Source of the DNA: Bacteroidales bacterium
GTDB lineage: Bacteria > Bacteroidota > Bacteroidia > Bacteroidales > Rikenellaceae
DNA: 64,000 nucleotides
Reading direction: 5' to 3'
NCBI GenBank assembly: GCA_949419965.1
Contig: CASPAC010000005.1
Span: 6,224 to 70,223 of the forward strand
In this document: one piece after another, positions 27,117-37,191 of the stretch
How the letters are laid out: the number at the start of each line of letters is the position of its first letter
Numbering within the stretch: position 1 is the stretch's first letter
The notes under the pieces: model-generated
The model's database searches: none
What the model saw: only the letters and a program-made list of their open reading frames with translations
Told to the model about the DNA's origin: nothing
Program-made: the position numbers and the translations under genes

Positions 27117-30100
27117 ATGCGGGCCAAGATTCTCAATGCGAGCGCCGGGTCGGGCAAGACCTACCAGCTCGCCTACAAATATGTCCACGACGTGGTGCAG
27201 CAGCCCACGCTCTACCGGCATATCCTCGCCGTGACCTTCACCAACAAGGCAACCGAGGAGATGAAGTCGCGCATCCTCAAGGAGATCCATCTGCTCGCCT
27301 CGGGCGGCGAAAGCGCCTACCTCGACGATCTCTGCCGCGAACTGGAGCTGGACGCCGCCACCGTGCGCCGCCGCGCTGCCGAAGCCCGCGCGCGCATTCT
27401 TCACGACTACTCGCGTTTCACGGTGCTGACGATCGACACCTTCTTCCAGCGCATCCTCCGGGCTTTCATCAAGGAACTGGGCATCGATCTCGACTACAAC
27501 ATCGAGATCGAAACCGCCTCCGTACTCGCCAAGAGCGCCGATACGCTGGTCGAGGCCATCGCCACCGACCGCGACCTGCTGCGCTGGATGACCGGATTCG
27601 TCGAAGAACGCATCGCCGAAGGGCGCAAGTGGGACGTCCGGGAAGGTATCCTGTCGCTGGGCGGCGAGCTGTTCAAGGAGAAGAACCGCGAGACGCTCTC
27701 CTCGCCCCGCTCGAAGGAGGAGCTGCGGCGGATCGTTCAGGAAGCCGCCGCCCACGCCGAAGCGACCCGACGGCAGATGACCGACGCCGCGGTCCGGGCC
27801 GTGGAGATCATCGGGGCTGCCGGACTTTCGGCCGCCGACTTCAGCGGCAAGAGCCGCAGTTTTGCCCACTATTTCTATTCCGTCGCCGCCGGCGAAACGA
27901 AGGCGCCCACCGCCACCGTGCTGAAGATGAGCGCCACCGACGAGGGGTGGTGTACCAAAAATTCGCCGGCCGAAGTCCTCGTGCCGCAGCTCCGGCCGCT
28001 TCTCGCGGCGATGTGCGAACTCTACGAAAGCAACATCCGTTCGTGGAACACCAGCGCGCTGCTGCGCGAGAACTACCGCAGCTTCGCCCTGCTGTCGGAC
28101 CTCTATGCCAAGGTGCAGCAACTCTGCGACGAGCAGAACATGATGCTGCTCTCGGAGACCAAATACCTCCTCGCCGAATTCATCGGCCACAACGATGCGC
28201 CGTTCATCTACGAGAAAGTCGGCAACCGTTTCGAACGCTTCATGATCGACGAGTTCCAGGACACCTCCGTGCGTGAGTGGGAGAACTTCCTGCCGCTTCT
28301 GCAGAACGCCATGGCGCAGTGCGAGGATACTTCGGTGCTGATCGTGGGCGACATCAAGCAGTCGATCTACCGCTGGCGCGGCGGCGACTGGCGCATTCTG
28401 CACGAAGGAGCCCGCCGGGCGCTGGGCCCCGAAAATACGGAAGTCAGGAACCTCGAAGAGAACTGGCGCAGCCTGCCCGTCATCGTCGAGTTCAACAACC
28501 GCATCATCGAACGCGTGGTCGAAGCCGACAATGCGGCTCTCGACATCCGGCTCGACGAAGCCGCCGCCCGCCGGGAAATCGCTCCGGACATCGCGGCGCA
28601 GCTCCACGGCACGTTGTGCAACGCCTATCGCGGACACGCCCAGAAGCCCCGCCGCAAAGCCTCCGTTTCCGGTTATGTCTCCGTCGAGACGTTCGACGAA
28701 CAGCCCCCGATCGTCGGGCGCATCTGCGAACTGCTCGACCGCGGGTTCCGCCCCTCCGACATCATGATTCTTGTGCGGGGAGGTGCCGACGGCGCCAAAA
28801 TCGCCGCCGAACTGCTCGACTTCAAGGCGCGCAACAGCGATCCGCGCTACCGCTTCGACGTCATGACGCAGGAAGCGCTGGTCATCGGCAATGCGCCCGT
28901 CGCTACGTTCGTCGCCGCGGCCCTGCGGCTGGCGCTCAACCCCGACGATTCGCTCAGCCGCGCCATCTACAACCGCTATCTCGGTCATCCGTTCGACCGT
29001 CGTTTCTCCGACGGCGAGCGGTCGTTTTTCCGCTCGATCCGCCTCTTCTCGCCCGAAGAAGCCTTCGAACGGATCGTCATGGAGTACGACCTTCGGCAGG
29101 ACCGCCTGCAGACGGCCTATCTTCAGGCCATTCACGAACAGATCATCGCGTTCTGCGCCAGCCGGATCGCCGACATATCGCTGTTTCTGACCTGGTGGGA
29201 CGAGCAGGGCTCCGCACGGTCGCTCTCCGTCGAGCGGAACGAGCAGGCCGTCGAAATCCTCACCATCCACAAGGCCAAGGGGTTGGAAAACCGCGCCGTG
29301 CTGATTCCCTATTGTTCGTGGCAGCTGGAACCCAAGTCGGGCGGCGTACAAAACATCGTGTGGGCCGAAGCGCAGGGCGAGACCGCCGAAGTCGGGCGTT
29401 TTCCCGTACGGTTCAAGAAGGACATGGCCGAGTCGGATTTTTCCGAGGAGTTCCACCGCGAAACCCTCTACTCCCACATCGACAACATCAATCTGCTTTA
29501 CGTAGCCCTTACCCGCGCTGCCGAATCGCTCCATCTGTTCATCCCCCGTCGGGGAAGCGGCCACATCGGTTCGTTGCTGCTCCGGCATCTTGCGGTCGAC
29601 GGCGAGCGGGCCGTTTTGGGCGATCTTGTCGGACGTTACGTCTGCTCGGAAAACTCCGAACGGTTCGAATTCGGCGAATTTGCCGGCCCGGCCGGCTCCC
29701 ACCGCCAGAGCGGGGCGCAGCATGTCGTGCTGGAGACCTACTCCACCTCCCGGGCTGACCTGCGGTTGCGGCTTCCGTCGCAACGCTACTTCGAAGATTC
29801 CGCCGATCCGGGGCTTTCGCCCCGCGACTTCGGCATTCTGATGCACCGGGCGTTCGAGCATGCCGATACCGAAAAGGAGATCGCAGAGGCCGTCACGCAG
29901 ATGGAAGCCGACGCCAGTCTTTCGTCCGACGATGCCGTCAGGCTCCGACGTATGATTGCCGACGCGCTGGCCGATCCGGTCGCGCGCGAGTGGTTCGACG
30001 GCTCCTGGCAGCGCGTGCGCAACGAGCAGGAGATCGTCATTCCGGGCTCTTCATCGCTCCGGCGCCCCGACCGCGTCATGATCGACGGAGAACGCGCCGT

Positions 30101-30251
30101 GGTCGTCGATTACAAGTTCGGCGAGCACGATCCGGCCCGCTATCGGCGTCAGATCGCCGACTATTGCGCCCTCCTGCGGCAGATGGGCCACCCCCGGACC
30201 GAAGGTTATCTGTGGTTCGTCCGGCTCGGCAGGATCGAGCGGGTGGAGTAG
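27117..30251 (+). CDS. addA: AddA-like UvrD-family helicase with C-terminal nuclease
   Basis: 1044 residues from the ATG at 27117. Superfamily 1 helicase motifs in order: ASAGSGKT (8-15, Walker A), LAVTFTNKATEEMKSRI (Ia), FMIDEFQDTS (II), GDIKQSIYRWRGGD (III), LTIHKAKGLENRAVLIPY (V) and LLYVALTRAAESLHLF (VI). The C-terminal RecB-type nuclease has RPDRVMIDGERAVVVDYKFG with the Asp and Lys. It begins right after a 306-nt divergent region, opposite addB. Frames that run further upstream are antisense to the DUF2807 gene and are not part of it. Role: ATP-driven unwinding and resection of broken DNA ends. It ends 66 nt before repeat copy C. Confidence 0.9.
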   Translation: MRAKILNASAGSGKTYQLAYKYVHDVVQQPTLYRHILAVTFTNKATEEMKSRILKEIHLLASGGESAYLDDLCRELELDAATVRRRAAEARARILHDYSRFTVLTIDTFFQRILRAFIKELGIDLDYNIEIETASVLAKSADTLVEAIATDRDLLRWMTGFVEERIAEGRKWDVREGILSLGGELFKEKNRETLSSPRSKEELRRIVQEAAAHAEATRRQMTDAAVRAVEIIGAAGLSAADFSGKSRSFAHYFYSVAAGETKAPTATVLKMSATDEGWCTKNSPAEVLVPQLRPLLAAMCELYESNIRSWNTSALLRENYRSFALLSDLYAKVQQLCDEQNMMLLSETKYLLAEFIGHNDAPFIYEKVGNRFERFMIDEFQDTSVREWENFLPLLQNAMAQCEDTSVLIVGDIKQSIYRWRGGDWRILHEGARRALGPENTEVRNLEENWRSLPVIVEFNNRIIERVVEADNAALDIRLDEAAARREIAPDIAAQLHGTLCNAYRGHAQKPRRKASVSGYVSVETFDEQPPIVGRICELLDRGFRPSDIMILVRGGADGAKIAAELLDFKARNSDPRYRFDVMTQEALVIGNAPVATFVAAALRLALNPDDSLSRAIYNRYLGHPFDRRFSDGERSFFRSIRLFSPEEAFERIVMEYDLRQDRLQTAYLQAIHEQIIAFCASRIADISLFLTWWDEQGSARSLSVERNEQAVEILTIHKAKGLENRAVLIPYCSWQLEPKSGGVQNIVWAEAQGETAEVGRFPVRFKKDMAESDFSEEFHRETLYSHIDNINLLYVALTRAAESLHLFIPRRGSGHIGSLLLRHLAVDGERAVLGDLVGRYVCSENSERFEFGEFAGPAGSHRQSGAQHVVLETYSTSRADLRLRLPSQRYFEDSADPGLSPRDFGILMHRAFEHADTEKEIAEAVTQMEADASLSSDDAVRLRRMIADALADPVAREWFDGSWQRVRNEQEIVIPGSSSLRRPDRVMIDGERAVVVDYKFGEHDPARYRRQIADYCALLRQMGHPRTEGYLWFVRLGRIERVE

Positions 30252-30317
30252 ACCGGTCGACTCTTGTTTGGGTTCTCGTTCTGCGGTTTCCGGAATCTTT
30301 ATCTTCTATATCAAAAG

Positions 30318-31742
30318 CAACTTCTGCAGATGCTTGGACGCAGCGCACGGGGCGGGCCGCAACCCGGTGGCCCCCGGTGAGCGGATGTGTACCATCCGCT
30401 CCACAGGCAAAGAGACCGGCATGCAGGTCGCCCGAAACCCACGACGACGAAGCCCACACGTAGCCGCTCATGCCGACTTCCGCCAAGGTTCCCGTGTCAC
30501 GGCTGCGGGCGCCCGCAGCAGGAGTTTCCGGGCAATCGCTGGGATGAATGCAGCGGAGAGGGAACAAAACAATTCAGAATTCACAACTTTACGATTAAGC
30601 GAGAGTAAAGACCGTTCACGGGCTTTACCGAGCAAGAGTGATGATGGTGCAAGCCGAGAGTCATTCCGAACTTGTTCGAGCATGACCGAGGCGCAGCCCA
30701 TCCAAGGCACAGCCAAAGTCAAGCCCCGTAGGGGATTAATTCAGAATGCAAAATTCACAATTAATGGATTCTCTTCGAGAGTTCGATTCCAGCGTTGTCA
30801 TTCTGAGGAGCAGAGCGACGAAGAATCCGTATTCGTGTCTTTTTCACGGTTTCCGCCTTTCAGGCTTGCGGGCCGCAGCCTCCCCCGGCGCAGGCCCGCA
30901 AGCGTGCCCCGCAGGCTGCGTCCGAATCCCAAGCCCTTTGTCATTCTGAGCAAGGTTACTGATGTTTCGCTGCGCTCAACATGACGGTTGCAGCGGCTCT
31001 TCGCAAAGAAGTGAACGACAAACGAAGTGCAGTCAAACATCTGTATGCTGATGATACAGATTCTTCGTCGCTCTGCTCCTCAGAATGACGAACTGCTTCT
31101 TAATTGTGAATTGTGAATTGTGCATTTTGAATTGTTCTCGACTCCGCGGCAGACTGGAATATGCAACTGGCGGCAACGTGGGTAGGTGGAAGGAAAAGAT
31201 GTGCGATTTGTTCGCAAATCTACCAACGTCGAATGCAAGCCGAATTCATAGAATCCGGAGCTCTTAGACGGGTAATTGCAGTTTACAGAGCTAAACACCG
31301 GCTTCAGCCGGGCGAGCCGAAGCCCCGCCCTGCGGAGGCTCGCAAAACTCGCCCCGCTGGCTTCGGCACGAGAACAACACAGCGCCGACCGAAGCAGAGC
31401 TTGCGAACTTACAACGTACGCTCTTTCTGAACGAAGCGAACGCTGCCTGCGGAGCAGCGAGTCCGGCGACAACCGAAGTGACGATCCACCGTGCCGGGAG
31501 GCTGCGGCCCGCGCAACACTGCAAGTTGCAAAAAACAATCTCCAAAAAAAACGACTGCAAACAACCGCAAACGAACAACGATTTTCTTTACCCACCACGT
31601 CATTACGCCGCCAGCGGACTGCTGAATCTACCAACCACACTGACAAAAGCCGTAACCCCTGTCACTCCGGGTGTGAAGTTGCTGTAGAGCGAAGATACCG
31701 ATAAATTCCCGAACGACAAAGAAGGCAAATTGCCGATGAACG
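30318..31742 (-). repeat. composite intergenic repeat, copy C
   Basis: 1.43 kb between the converging addA and HAD genes. The first about 321 nt (30318-30639) are identical to the inverse of copy B (22780-23100) as far as I can read base by base. Then C has an extra about 75 nt (30640-30713) that B lacks, and homology resumes. It holds CATTCTGAGGAGCAG-type modules near 30797 and (inverted) 31060 and ends with GGCAAATTGCCGATGAACG, the start of B. No supportable gene. Confidence 0.8.
30334..30522 (-). pseudogene. orphan variable-domain cassette, copy C (identical to B)
   Basis: The minus strand encodes exactly the same 63 residues as copy B (ending ARPVRCVQ). The frame continues past the repeat edge into the addA downstream region without a stop, which shows that the cassette was cut at the repeat boundary and is not a finished gene. 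Confidence 0.6.
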
Positions 31743-31809
31743 GGATGGAGAACGAGGAAAATTGAAAAGGCGAATCCACAAGGAGTGCGACCCGTCGAAC
31801 GAAAGAATG

Positions 31810-32406
31810 CTATAACGAAACTTTGAAGTAGGCGGCACCCGAGCGCCGGGCGGCTTCGAGTCCGACCGCCGAATCCTCGAAAATGACGGTTTCGCGAGGC
31901 GAAACGCCTTCGCGCCGCATGGCTTCGAGGAAGCAGTCGGGTGCGGGTTTGCTGCGGGGAATGTCGGACCCGGCGAGGATGCCGTCGACCTTTCCCTCCG
32001 GAGCATCGTCTGCTGGAGTATCGGGACCTCCGATGCCCAGATGCTGCATGACATGGTCGATGTTGGCGCGGCTGCCCGTGGAGACGATCCACACCTTGCC
32101 GCCTTGCCGGCGGAATTGCTGGCAGAACTCCCACAAAGGCCGGTTGAGACGCACCGAGTCGAAAAAGGCAGGGTAGAGTTCGATTTTCCGCAGCCGCAGC
32201 CGTTCGCGTTCGGCGGGGTCGTCGATCCCGTAGGTGCGGAGGAATTCGTCGCACCGCACACCGAAATAACGGGCGACGTATTCTTCTTCGGACAACGGAT
32301 GCCCCGCTTCGGTGAATGCGGCAACATAAGCCAAGGCGTTGGCCCGGCGGGTGTCGGCCAGCGTGCCGTCGAAGTCGAGCAGGATGAGTTTGACCGCGGT
32401 TTCCAT
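31810..32406 (-). CDS. HAD-family phosphatase (phosphoglycolate/beta-phosphoglucomutase type)
   Basis: 198 residues. HAD motifs: LLDFDGTLAD (motif I, nucleophile Asp at about residue 11), IVSTGSRANI (motif II), SKPAPDCFLEAM (motif III Lys) and VIFEDSAVGLEAARRSGA (motif IV). A small helical cap lies between motifs I and II. Substrate cannot be read from the sequence. It begins 4 nt after the M23 gene and is the last gene of a minus-strand operon of three. Confidence 0.88.
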   Translation of the reverse strand: METAVKLILLDFDGTLADTRRANALAYVAAFTEAGHPLSEEEYVARYFGVRCDEFLRTYGIDDPAERERLRLRKIELYPAFFDSVRLNRPLWEFCQQFRRQGGKVWIVSTGSRANIDHVMQHLGIGGPDTPADDAPEGKVDGILAGSDIPRSKPAPDCFLEAMRREGVSPRETVIFEDSAVGLEAARRSGAAYFKVSL

Positions 32407-32410
32407 GGGA

Positions 32411-33364
32411 TCAGTCGAACGACTGCATGCCCGACTGCGCGATGCGGATCATGCGCTGGTATTCGGAGGGCGTGAGCTCCATGAAGAAGTAGTGGATAGG
32501 GTCGATGCGCATGCCGTTGTAGCGCACCTCGTAGTGGAGGTGGGGCGCCAGCGAAAGGCCCGTGTCGCCCGAACGGGCGATGATGTCGCCGCGGCGCACG
32601 TGTTCTCCCTTCTTGACATGAATCTGCGACAGATGGCTGTAGGAGGTTTCGTAGCCGTTGCCGTGGTCGATGACGACGGTCCGGCCCGACGTGGAGTTGC
32701 GGTCGGAGAGGTCGCGCACCGTGCCGTCGGCCGTGGCGAAGACGCGCGAACCCTCGGGAATGGTGTAGTCGACGCCCTGGTGGGACTTCAGCGTGCGGTA
32801 GAAGGGATGGATGCGCATGCCGTAGGAGGCCGTCAGCAGCGTTAGCTGCTTGTTGATGACCGGCTGGATGGCGGGAATGTTGTTGCATTGCAGGCCGATC
32901 GAGTCGATCCGGGTCTGCAGGGAAAGATAGGTGTCGTTGAGCTCGGTGAGCCGTTTTTCGAGTTGATCGATGCGCTGGCGCAGGTCATGCTTGAGTTGGC
33001 GCGAGGAGCGGCCGATGAGTTCTTCGTAGCTGGCGACATGCTTGTTGTTGGCTTCGCTCTCGGACTCGTAGGGATCCGATTCGAACAGGGTGCGGAAGAC
33101 GTTGCGGTCGCGCTCCGAAAGGTTGTTCAGAACCAGTGCGAGCGAATCGTAGCGTTGCGAGAGTACGGTGTATTCGCGGCGCAGGTCGTCGGTGGAGTGT
33201 TTGAGCATGTATTCCACCGGCGTGTCGAAAAAGAGCGAGAATCCCAGGTAGTAGAGCACGGCGATACCGGTCCACACGAAGAACTGGGCCGTGAGCCGGA
33301 CGAGCTTCTGTCTGCGCTGCTTGCGCCGTTGCAGTTTTTCCCGTATTTCCTTCTTGTCGGTCAT
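32411..33364 (-). CDS. M23-family peptidoglycan endopeptidase, membrane anchored
   Basis: 317 residues. A basic N-terminus (about 1-22) is followed by one membrane span (LTAQFFVWTGIAVLYYLGFSLFF) and a coiled coil with LRQRIDQLEKRLTELNDTYL, then a LytM/M23 domain with SHQGVDYTIPEG (zinc His and Asp), SHLSQIHVKKGEHVRRGDII and PHLHYEVRYNG (catalytic HxH). The order membrane-coiled coil-M23 is that of cell-wall hydrolases and MepM/EnvC-like proteins. It is 1 nt from a related upstream gene (33366-34370), a probable duplication. Confidence 0.92.
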   Translation of the reverse strand: MTDKKEIREKLQRRKQRRQKLVRLTAQFFVWTGIAVLYYLGFSLFFDTPVEYMLKHSTDDLRREYTVLSQRYDSLALVLNNLSERDRNVFRTLFESDPYESESEANNKHVASYEELIGRSSRQLKHDLRQRIDQLEKRLTELNDTYLSLQTRIDSIGLQCNNIPAIQPVINKQLTLLTASYGMRIHPFYRTLKSHQGVDYTIPEGSRVFATADGTVRDLSDRNSTSGRTVVIDHGNGYETSYSHLSQIHVKKGEHVRRGDIIARSGDTGLSLAPHLHYEVRYNGMRIDPIHYFFMELTPSEYQRMIRIAQSGMQSFD

Positions 33365-33365
33365 G

Positions 33366-34370
33366 CTACAAAGTTTCGAAGTTGGTTTCGCGGATGTGCT
33401 CCATGAACTTGTTGTATTCCTCGTTGGTCATGTTGCGGTTGAAGTAGTTGATCGGGTTGACGGGCGTGCCCTTGTGGATCACTTCGTAGTGGAGGTGGGG
33501 CGATGTGGAGCCGCCCGTGTTGCCGGCTTCGCCGATGATCTGCCCGCGCACGACCTTATCGCCGGGTTTGACCAGTATTTTGCTCAGGTGGGCGTAGCGC
33601 GTCTGGTAGCCGAATTCGTGGTTCAGCAGCACCTGCTGTCCGTAGCCGCGCAGCGGTTCGCCTCGGTCGATTTTCTGCACCACGGCGTCACCCGTGGCAT
33701 AGATCGGCGTGCCGCGGTCGCATCCCAGGTCGACGCCCTGGTGGGCGATGATGCGGTGGTAGATGGGGTGCATGCGCCGGGGATTGAAAGCGCCGATATG
33801 GTTGCCGTGCAGCTCCTTGCGGTCGATGGGCCAGATGGCCGGAATGGCCGACGCCAGGCGGGCCTTGTCCTTGGAGAGGGTCTGCAGCTCGTCGAACGAC
33901 ACCGATTCCTGGTAGAGCGTCCGGGCCAGTTCGTCGAGCTGTTTCCAGGTGCCGATCATCAGCGGTGCGAATTCGTCGTCGGCCAGGGCGGCGTATTTCG
34001 AGTCGGGGTAGGGCTGCCATACGCCGGGGATCGAAAGCGTGTCGGCCGAAAAGAGCGAACGATAGACATATTGGTCGCGATGGCGGATCTCCTCCACCTC
34101 CTCGCGGGCCGTGCGTATGCGCTCCTGGAGAATCCGGTAGCGGATCATCAGCTCGCGGTTCTCGCGGTTGATGCGGTACATCTTCGGGGTGTAGAAGAAC
34201 TGCGAGAAAAGTACGTTGGCGATCGACACGAGGATGAATCCGATGAGAATCTTGCGCACGAAGCGGTAGAATCTCAACCGGAAGGGCGCACGTGCGGGCT
34301 CGCGTGCCGGTTTCCTGCCGTCGGGGGCGGTGGCCGGCGTGTCGAACAAAGTCATCTGTTTTTGCGTCAT
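33366..34370 (-). CDS. M23-family peptidoglycan endopeptidase, membrane anchored (paralog)
   Basis: 334 residues with the same layout as the gene after it: cytoplasmic basic stretch, one span (KILIGFILVSIANVLFSQFF), a coiled coil (NRELMIRYRILQERI) and an M23 domain with AHQGVDLGCDRGTPIYATGD, YAHLSKILVKPGDKVVRGQI and PHLHYEVIHKG. All zinc and catalytic residues are present. First gene of the operon with its own promoter; divergent from alaS. Confidence 0.92.
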   Translation of the reverse strand: MTQKQMTLFDTPATAPDGRKPAREPARAPFRLRFYRFVRKILIGFILVSIANVLFSQFFYTPKMYRINRENRELMIRYRILQERIRTAREEVEEIRHRDQYVYRSLFSADTLSIPGVWQPYPDSKYAALADDEFAPLMIGTWKQLDELARTLYQESVSFDELQTLSKDKARLASAIPAIWPIDRKELHGNHIGAFNPRRMHPIYHRIIAHQGVDLGCDRGTPIYATGDAVVQKIDRGEPLRGYGQQVLLNHEFGYQTRYAHLSKILVKPGDKVVRGQIIGEAGNTGGSTSPHLHYEVIHKGTPVNPINYFNRNMTNEEYNKFMEHIRETNFETL

Positions 34371-34398
34371 CCTCTAAAAAACTGCGGTTTGTAGGATG

Positions 34399-34429
34399 CA
34401 AATTTAAGTTTAATTGTGTAATTTTGCAA
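34399..34429 (-). promoter_or_regulatory. promoter of M23-M23-HAD operon, overlapping an alaS -7 box
   Basis: Minus strand: TTGC (34426-34429), 19 nt, TAAATTTG (34399-34406). On the plus strand TAATTTTG (34419-34426) matches a -7 box for alaS and touches the minus-strand -33 box, so the two promoters compete for the same DNA. Confidence 0.6.
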
Positions 34430-34469
34430 CCCGACAAGTATAACGACAGAATCGGATAAAACAATATAT

Positions 34470-37091
34470 ATGGAATCTGCAAAAATTCGACAGGCTTTTC
34501 TCGACTTCTTCGAACGCAAGGGCCATGCCATCGTTCCGTCGGCGCCGATGGTCGTCAAGGGCGACCCCACGCTGATGTTCACCAACGCCGGCATGAACCA
34601 GTTCAAGGATATTTTCCTGGGCAATGCGCCGCGCAAGTATCCGCGTGCGGCCGATACGCAGAAGTGCCTGCGCGTTTCGGGCAAGCACAACGACCTGGAG
34701 GAGGTGGGTCACGACACCTACCACCACACCATGTTCGAGATGCTGGGCAACTGGTCCTACGGCGACTATTTCAAGAAGGAGGCCATCGAGTGGGCCTGGG
34801 AGTTGCTGCACGACGTCTACGGACTGCCTGCCGAGCGGATGTACGCCACCGTCTTCGAGGGGTCGGAGGAGGACGGCGTGCCTTTCGACCAGGAGGCCTA
34901 CGATTATTGGAAGCGTTTCCTGCCCGAGGACCACATCATCCGCGGCAACAAGCACGATAACTTCTGGGAGATGGGCGAGACGGGTCCCTGCGGCCCCTGT
35001 TCCGAAATCCACTTCGACCTGCGCGACGAAAAGGAGATCGCCGCCGTACCCGGCCGCGAGATGGTCAACCGGAGCCATCCGCAGGTCATCGAGATTTGGA
35101 ATCTCGTCTTCATGCAGTTCAACCGCAAGGCCAACGGTTCGTTGGAGGAGCTGCCCGCGCGCAATGTCGACACGGGCATGGGCTTCGAGCGTCTCTGCAT
35201 GATCTTGCAGGGTAAGAAATCGAACTACGATACCGACGTTTTCCAGCCTACGATCAGCCGCATTGCAGCCCTGTCGGGCAAGCAGTACGGTGCCGATGCC
35301 AAGGCCGACGTGGCCATGCGCGTCATCGCCGACCACCTGCGCGCCATCGCGTTCTCCATCGCCGACGGACAGCTGCCGTCGAACGTCAAGGCCGGCTATG
35401 TCATCCGCCGCATCCTGCGCCGTGCCGTGCGCTACGGCTATACCTACCTCGGATTCACCGAGCCGACTCTGTGCCGCCTGGTTCCCGGACTGGTCGGGCA
35501 GATGGGCGGCCAGTTCCCCGAGCTCAAGGCCCAGCAGGGGTTGATCGAGAAGGTCATCGAGGAGGAGGAGGCTTCGTTCCTGCGCACGCTGGCTACGGGC
35601 ATCAACCTGCTGGACGGCGTCATCGCGCGCACCAAGAGCGAGGGCCGCAAGGCTATTTCGGGCACCGACGCCTTCGAGTTGTACGATACGTTCGGATTCC
35701 CGATCGATCTTACGGAGCTCATCGCCCGCGAGCAGGGCGTGGAAGTCGACCTCGATGCCTTCGACAAGGAGTTGCAGGCTCAGAAGGAGCGTTCGCGCAA
35801 CGCCGCGGCCGTCGATACCGACGACTGGGTGGAGCTGTTCCCCTTGCGCGAAAGTGTCTTCACAGGTTACGACACGCTCACCGACGAGGTGCGCATAGCC
35901 CGTTATCGCCGCGTCGCTTCCAAGGGCAAGACTTCCTACCAGCTGGTCTTCGACCGCACGCCGTTCTACGGCAATTCGGGCGGTCAGATCGGCGACATCG
36001 GCACCATCGAGAGCGCCAACGAGCGTATCGAGGTGGTAGCTACCGAAAAGGAGAACGGACTGATCATCCATATCGTCGGGCGGTTGCCCGAGAATCCGGC
36101 GGCTGTTTTCACGGCCCGTGTCGATGCCGCAAAACGGCAGTCGGCGGCCAACAACCACTCGGCCACCCACCTCATGCACGCCGCATTGCGCAAGGTGCTG
36201 GGCGACCACGTCGAGCAGAAGGGTTCGATGGTGACGCCCGAGTTGCTGCGTTTCGACTTCTCGCACTTCCAGAAAGTCACGCGCGAGGAGCTGCGCGAGG
36301 TGGAGCGGCTGGTCAACAAGGCCATCCGTGCCAACCATCCGCTCGAGGAGAAGCGCGATGCCACCAAGGAGGAGGCCGCCGCAGCCGGGGCCATGATGCT
36401 TTTCGGCGAGAAGTACGGCGACCGCGTGCGCATGGTGCGCTTCGGCGATTCGGTCGAGTTGTGCGGCGGTACGCATACGGGCGCTACGGGCAACATCGGC
36501 TTCTTCAAGATTCTCAACGAGAGCGCCATCTCGGCCGGCGTACGCCGCATCGAGGCCGTCACGGGCGAGCAGGCCGAAAAGATGCTTTACGTGGCGGAGG
36601 ATACGATCCGCAGCGTGGGCGAGTACCTGAACAACACGCAGATCGTGCAGGCTGTCAAGAAGATGATCGAAAGCAACGAGACCCTTTCCAAGGAGGTCGA
36701 GCAGATGCGCCGCGAGCAGGTGTCGCAATGGGCCGAGAAGCTGAGCGCCTCGGTGCCCGAGCGCAACGGCATGCAGCTCATCGCTATGCAGGTCGGCCAT
36801 CGTCCCGACCTTGTCAAGGACCTGGCCTACAACCTGCGGGCGCGTTCTTCGAAGCTGGTGCTGGTCGTCGGTTCGGTGTGCGACGGCAAACCTTCGCTGA
36901 CCATCATGCTGGGCGACGAGATCGCCGCCCGGGGCATCAATGCTGCAACGGTGGTCCGCGAGGCCGCCAAACTGATGCAGGGCGGCGGCGGCGGTCAGGC
37001 GTTCTTCGCCACGGCCGGCGGCAAGAACCCCGACGGGCTGCAGGCGGCCATCGACAAGGCCGTGGAACTGATTCTCGCCCAACTCAAGTAG
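34470..37091 (+). CDS. alaS: alanyl-tRNA synthetase
   Basis: 873 residues, normal length. Class II aminoacylation core (1-about 450) with [15 protein letters not shown] and [11 protein letters not shown]; editing domain with zinc ligands [12 protein letters not shown] and [14 protein letters not shown]-terminal Ala-tRNA recognition part with [20 protein letters not shown]. Charges tRNA-Ala and clears Ser/Gly errors. It is divergent from the M23 operon across a 99-nt shared promoter region. Confidence 0.98.
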   Translation: MESAKIRQAFLDFFERKGHAIVPSAPMVVKGDPTLMFTNAGMNQFKDIFLGNAPRKYPRAADTQKCLRVSGKHNDLEEVGHDTYHHTMFEMLGNWSYGDYFKKEAIEWAWELLHDVYGLPAERMYATVFEGSEEDGVPFDQEAYDYWKRFLPEDHIIRGNKHDNFWEMGETGPCGPCSEIHFDLRDEKEIAAVPGREMVNRSHPQVIEIWNLVFMQFNRKANGSLEELPARNVDTGMGFERLCMILQGKKSNYDTDVFQPTISRIAALSGKQYGADAKADVAMRVIADHLRAIAFSIADGQLPSNVKAGYVIRRILRRAVRYGYTYLGFTEPTLCRLVPGLVGQMGGQFPELKAQQGLIEKVIEEEEASFLRTLATGINLLDGVIARTKSEGRKAISGTDAFELYDTFGFPIDLTELIAREQGVEVDLDAFDKELQAQKERSRNAAAVDTDDWVELFPLRESVFTGYDTLTDEVRIARYRRVASKGKTSYQLVFDRTPFYGNSGGQIGDIGTIESANERIEVVATEKENGLIIHIVGRLPENPAAVFTARVDAAKRQSAANNHSATHLMHAALRKVLGDHVEQKGSMVTPELLRFDFSHFQKVTREELREVERLVNKAIRANHPLEEKRDATKEEAAAAGAMMLFGEKYGDRVRMVRFGDSVELCGGTHTGATGNIGFFKILNESAISAGVRRIEAVTGEQAEKMLYVAEDTIRSVGEYLNNTQIVQAVKKMIESNETLSKEVEQMRREQVSQWAEKLSASVPERNGMQLIAMQVGHRPDLVKDLAYNLRARSSKLVLVVGSVCDGKPSLTIMLGDEIAARGINAATVVREAAKLMQGGGGGQAFFATAGGKNPDGLQAAIDKAVELILAQLK

Positions 37092-37107
37092 ACAACGTTA
37101 TCGTATT

Positions 37108-37133
37108 GTCATTCCCAACGCAGTGAAGAATCC
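37108..37133 (+). repeat. degenerate GTCATTC..GAAGAATCC short repeat
   Basis: Single module in the alaS-gpmI gap, related to the modules at 17415 and 19739. Confidence 0.5.
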
Positions 37134-37191
37134 GGTTTTTCGGCAGATTTCCCGCATTGTTCGGCATGGCATCTATTAACTAATTACGACT

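Noticed and set aside
16940..31742. CRISPR array
   Set aside because: The repeats are few, of unequal spacing, include inverted copies and have no cas genes. They are intergenic modules.
34410..37082. 890-codon antisense frame over alaS, and other long antisense frames over mmdA, gpmI, the nqr genes and the TonB receptor gene
   Set aside because: High GC at third codon positions keeps the opposite frame open. The sense strand carries clear conserved enzymes.
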